Shown piece by piece: positions 5,343-7,239 of a stretch of DNA of 7,239 bases (within the stretch, counting starts at the first letter, position 1; the number at the start of each line of letters is the position of its first letter). The DNA comes from Bacteroidales bacterium UBA2800 (GTDB taxonomy: Bacteria; Bacteroidota; Bacteroidia; Bacteroidales; Paludibacteraceae): NCBI GenBank assembly GCA_002351925.1, contig DEHM01000011.1, positions 1 to 7,239 on the forward strand, read 5' to 3'. The position numbers and the translations under genes were made by a program. The notes under the pieces are model-generated. The model did no database searches. It saw only the letters and a program-made list of their open reading frames with translations, and had not been told where the DNA came from.

Positions 5343-6839
5343 TTAAAACTCACTCGTAAAGTGGAATTTGATATGCTTGTAGTCCTGTTGCGCCATGCTC
5401 AGGACATAGGCGCTGTCGGCCATGAAGACGTCACGTCCTTCTTTGTCGTACGCCATATACTGCGCCTTGCGTTTCTTGAACATATCGAGTTCGGCATCGT
5501 CGTCGCTCTCTATCCAGCAGGCTTTGTACATCTGCAGCGGTTGCCATTTGCATTTGGCCTGATACTCATGCTCCAAGCGGTACTGGATTACCTCGAACTG
5601 CAGTTGTCCCACCGTTCCGATGATCTTACGTCCGTTGAGTTGGCTTACAAACAGCTGTGCCACACCCTCGTCCATCAGTTGGTTAACACCTTTCTCCAGT
5701 TGCTTCTGCTTCATCGGGTCGGCGTTGTCGATATACTTGAACATCTCCGGCGAGAAAGAGGGTAGACCTTTGAAATGCAGGTGTTCGCCTGCCGTCAGCG
5801 TGTCGCCTATCTTGAAGTTACCCGTATCGGGCAGACCTACTACATCACCGGCAAACGCCTCATCGACGGTCTCTTTCTTCTGCGCCATGAAGCATGTCGG
5901 TGCGGCAAAACGCATCTGCTGGTCTTTGCGTACGTGGTAGTAATAGGTGTTACGGAGGAACTTACCCGAGCAGATCTTAAAGAACGCGATACAACTGCGG
6001 TGGTTCGGATCCATGTTGGCATGAATCTTAAAGCAGAAAGCTGTGAACTTATCCTCCATCGGTTCAACGGTACGCTCTTCTGCTGTCACCGGGAGTGGGG
6101 AAGGGGCATTGGTCACCAGGAAATCCAACAGCTCCTGTACGCCGATTGTCTTATAGGCCGAACCGAAAAATACCGGTGCCAACTCGCCACGGAGATAGGC
6201 TTCTTTATCGAATTCCGGGTACACGCCATCGACCATCTCGAGGTCATCGGCCAACTTTCCGCTTATATCTTCTGGCCGCTGATTGAGTGCGAAGACGGAT
6301 TCGAATTTCAAGCCTTGTCCGTTCGCCCACGTGACAGGTGTTGCCCTGATTTGTAATTCACGCTCCACCTCGTCCATCAGATCGAAGGGATCCTTTCCCT
6401 CACGGTCCATCTTGTTCATGAACACCATGACGGGTGTTTTGCGCATGCGGCACACCTCCATCAGACGACGAGTCTGTGTCTCCACACCCTTGGCGGAGTC
6501 GATAACCACGATGGCTGAATCGACAGCAGTCAAGGTTCTGAAAGTGTCTTCCGCGAAGTCCTGGTGACCCGGAGTATCGAGGATGTTGATGTGATAACCC
6601 GAGTAGTCAAAGCCCATGACGGACGTCGCTACGGATATACCACGTTGCTTCTCGATCTCCATCCAGTCGGATGTAGCCGTCTTGCGGATCTTATTGCTCT
6701 TTACCGCACCCGCCACATGGATAGCCCCGCCGTAGAGAAGGAGTTTCTCGGTCAGCGTGGTCTTACCGGCATCCGGGTGCGAGATGATCGCAAACGTGCG
6801 GCGTCTGAGTATTTCGTTCTGATCAGCGGAGGGTAGCAT
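5343..6839 (-). CDS. prfC: Peptide chain release factor 3 (RF3), translational GTPase
   Basis: RF3 is a cytosolic GTPase that removes RF1 and RF2 from the ribosome after peptide release. The 498-residue sequence has all G-domain motifs: SHPDAGKTT (P-loop, 20-28), the switch I region RGISVATSV (66-74), DTPGH with catalytic His92 (88-92), NKMD (142-145) and GSA (226-228). Domain II begins near EDKFTAFCFKIHANMDP (262-278) and domain III ends in FHFTSEF. It is about 30 residues shorter than E. coli RF3 (529), mainly because a region of the G domain around residues 175-205 is compact; this looks like normal lineage variation. ATG 6839 is chosen over an upstream in-frame TTG at 6854, giving the usual short leader before RRRTFAIISHP. 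The start lies inside the end of pheT (17-base overlap), suggesting coupled translation. nupG follows after 16 bases. Confidence 0.97.
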   Translation of the reverse strand: MLPSADQNEILRRRTFAIISHPDAGKTTLTEKLLLYGGAIHVAGAVKSNKIRKTATSDWMEIEKQRGISVATSVMGFDYSGYHINILDTPGHQDFAEDTFRTLTAVDSAIVVIDSAKGVETQTRRLMEVCRMRKTPVMVFMNKMDREGKDPFDLMDEVERELQIRATPVTWANGQGLKFESVFALNQRPEDISGKLADDLEMVDGVYPEFDKEAYLRGELAPVFFGSAYKTIGVQELLDFLVTNAPSPLPVTAEERTVEPMEDKFTAFCFKIHANMDPNHRSCIAFFKICSGKFLRNTYYYHVRKDQQMRFAAPTCFMAQKKETVDEAFAGDVVGLPDTGNFKIGDTLTAGEHLHFKGLPSFSPEMFKYIDNADPMKQKQLEKGVNQLMDEGVAQLFVSQLNGRKIIGTVGQLQFEVIQYRLEHEYQAKCKWQPLQMYKACWIESDDDAELDMFKKRKAQYMAYDKEGRDVFMADSAYVLSMAQQDYKHIKFHFTSEF

Positions 6840-7239
6840 GGAACTGGTCTTCAAAGGCCTTCTTCAGGCGGTTCATGACATTCTCTATCTGCGTATCCTT
6901 CAGCGTGTTCTCGGCATCTTGGAGGATGAAACTCAGGGCGTAGGATTTCTTACCTTCCTCAAGGTTCTTGCCTTCATAGACATCGAACAGGAACACGTTC
7001 TTAAGCAGTTTCTTCTCTGCCCCGAAAGCGGCACGAGCCAAATCAGCGAACTCGATGTTCTTATCTACGAGCAGCGCGAAGTCACGCTTCACTTCCGGAT
7101 ATTTCGGCAGGTCGTTGATAACGGCTTTGTATTGTTTGTTCTGCTTGAGCAGCGCTTTCCAATCGAGGTCAGCATAGAACACTTCCTGATCGATATCGAA
7201 GGCCTTGAGTTGCTTGCGAGCCACGATACCGATATAGCC
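6823..7239 (-). CDS. pheT: Phenylalanyl-tRNA synthetase beta subunit, C-terminal end (partial)
   Basis: Only the last 138 residues are present; the frame is open to the right edge of the window. From about residue 47 of the fragment it matches the ferredoxin-fold anticodon-binding (FDX-ACB) domain: KYPEVKRDFALLVD, LFDVYEGKNLEEGKKSYA, ILQDAENTLKD and a C-terminal helix. In the alpha2-beta2 enzyme this domain binds the anticodon region of tRNA-Phe, while catalysis resides in the alpha subunit. The piece before it (ARKQLKAFDIDQEVFYADLD) is the end of the core region. The gene ends in TGA inside the first codons of prfC, in another frame. The full protein is normally around 800 residues, so most of the gene lies outside the window. 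Confidence 0.95.
   Translation of the reverse strand, partial: GYIGIVARKQLKAFDIDQEVFYADLDWKALLKQNKQYKAVINDLPKYPEVKRDFALLVDKNIEFADLARAAFGAEKKLLKNVFLFDVYEGKNLEEGKKSYALSFILQDAENTLKDTQIENVMNRLKKAFEDQFHATLR

Noticed and set aside
5327..5353. Upstream GTG start for nupG
   Set aside because: It would overlap the end of prfC and add nine polar residues before the conserved NupG N terminus.
6840..6854. Upstream TTG start for prfC
   Set aside because: It adds only five residues deep within pheT; ATG 6839 gives the usual RF3 N terminus.

Overview
The window looks like chromosomal DNA of a member of the Bacteroidota, most likely a gut-type Bacteroidales. Four things point there: a GldF-type gliding/ABC permease; a NupG-type permease and RF3 of bacteroidetal character; start codons preceded by A-rich leaders rather than Shine-Dalgarno sequences; and matches to the Bacteroidetes housekeeping promoter consensus (TTTG, about 20 bases, TAnnTTTG). 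I see no phage, insertion sequence, CRISPR array, tRNA or rRNA gene. The species cannot be read from the sequence.

Left part (1-2616, plus strand): a -7 promoter box at 12-19 is followed by two genes 18 bases apart, probably one transcript. The first encodes an exported protein with two tandem TonB C-terminal domains and a C-terminal region of unknown function. The second encodes an exported protein of the formylglycine-generating-enzyme/SUMF1 fold. It lacks the usual cysteine pair and carries what appears to be a second, eroded copy of the same fold at its C terminus. Both products should act outside the cytoplasm.

Middle (2617-2819): a 203-base convergent gap that is richer than it first looks. 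It holds a minus-strand promoter match pointing away from any gene, a hairpin with a short T tract about 90 bases downstream on the same strand (together a possible small RNA), and a nested three-stem inverted repeat that begins at the stop codon of the phosphoesterase gene.

Right part (2820-7239, minus strand): five closely packed genes, read from right to left: the 3' end of pheT, prfC (17-base overlap), nupG-type nucleoside permease (16-base gap), gldF-type ABC permease (24-base gap containing 7-base tandem repeats that run into its GTG start), and a YfcE/MJ0936-type metallophosphoesterase (4-base overlap). The spacing suggests one transcript. It joins translation factors, nucleoside uptake, a membrane permease subunit and a phosphodiesterase. 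gldG, the usual partner of gldF, is not in the window.

Nothing here proves a new system. The best candidates for new biology are the TonB-repeat/degenerate-SUMF1 pair, the putative small RNA and structured repeat in the convergent gap, and the heptamer repeat at the gldF start.
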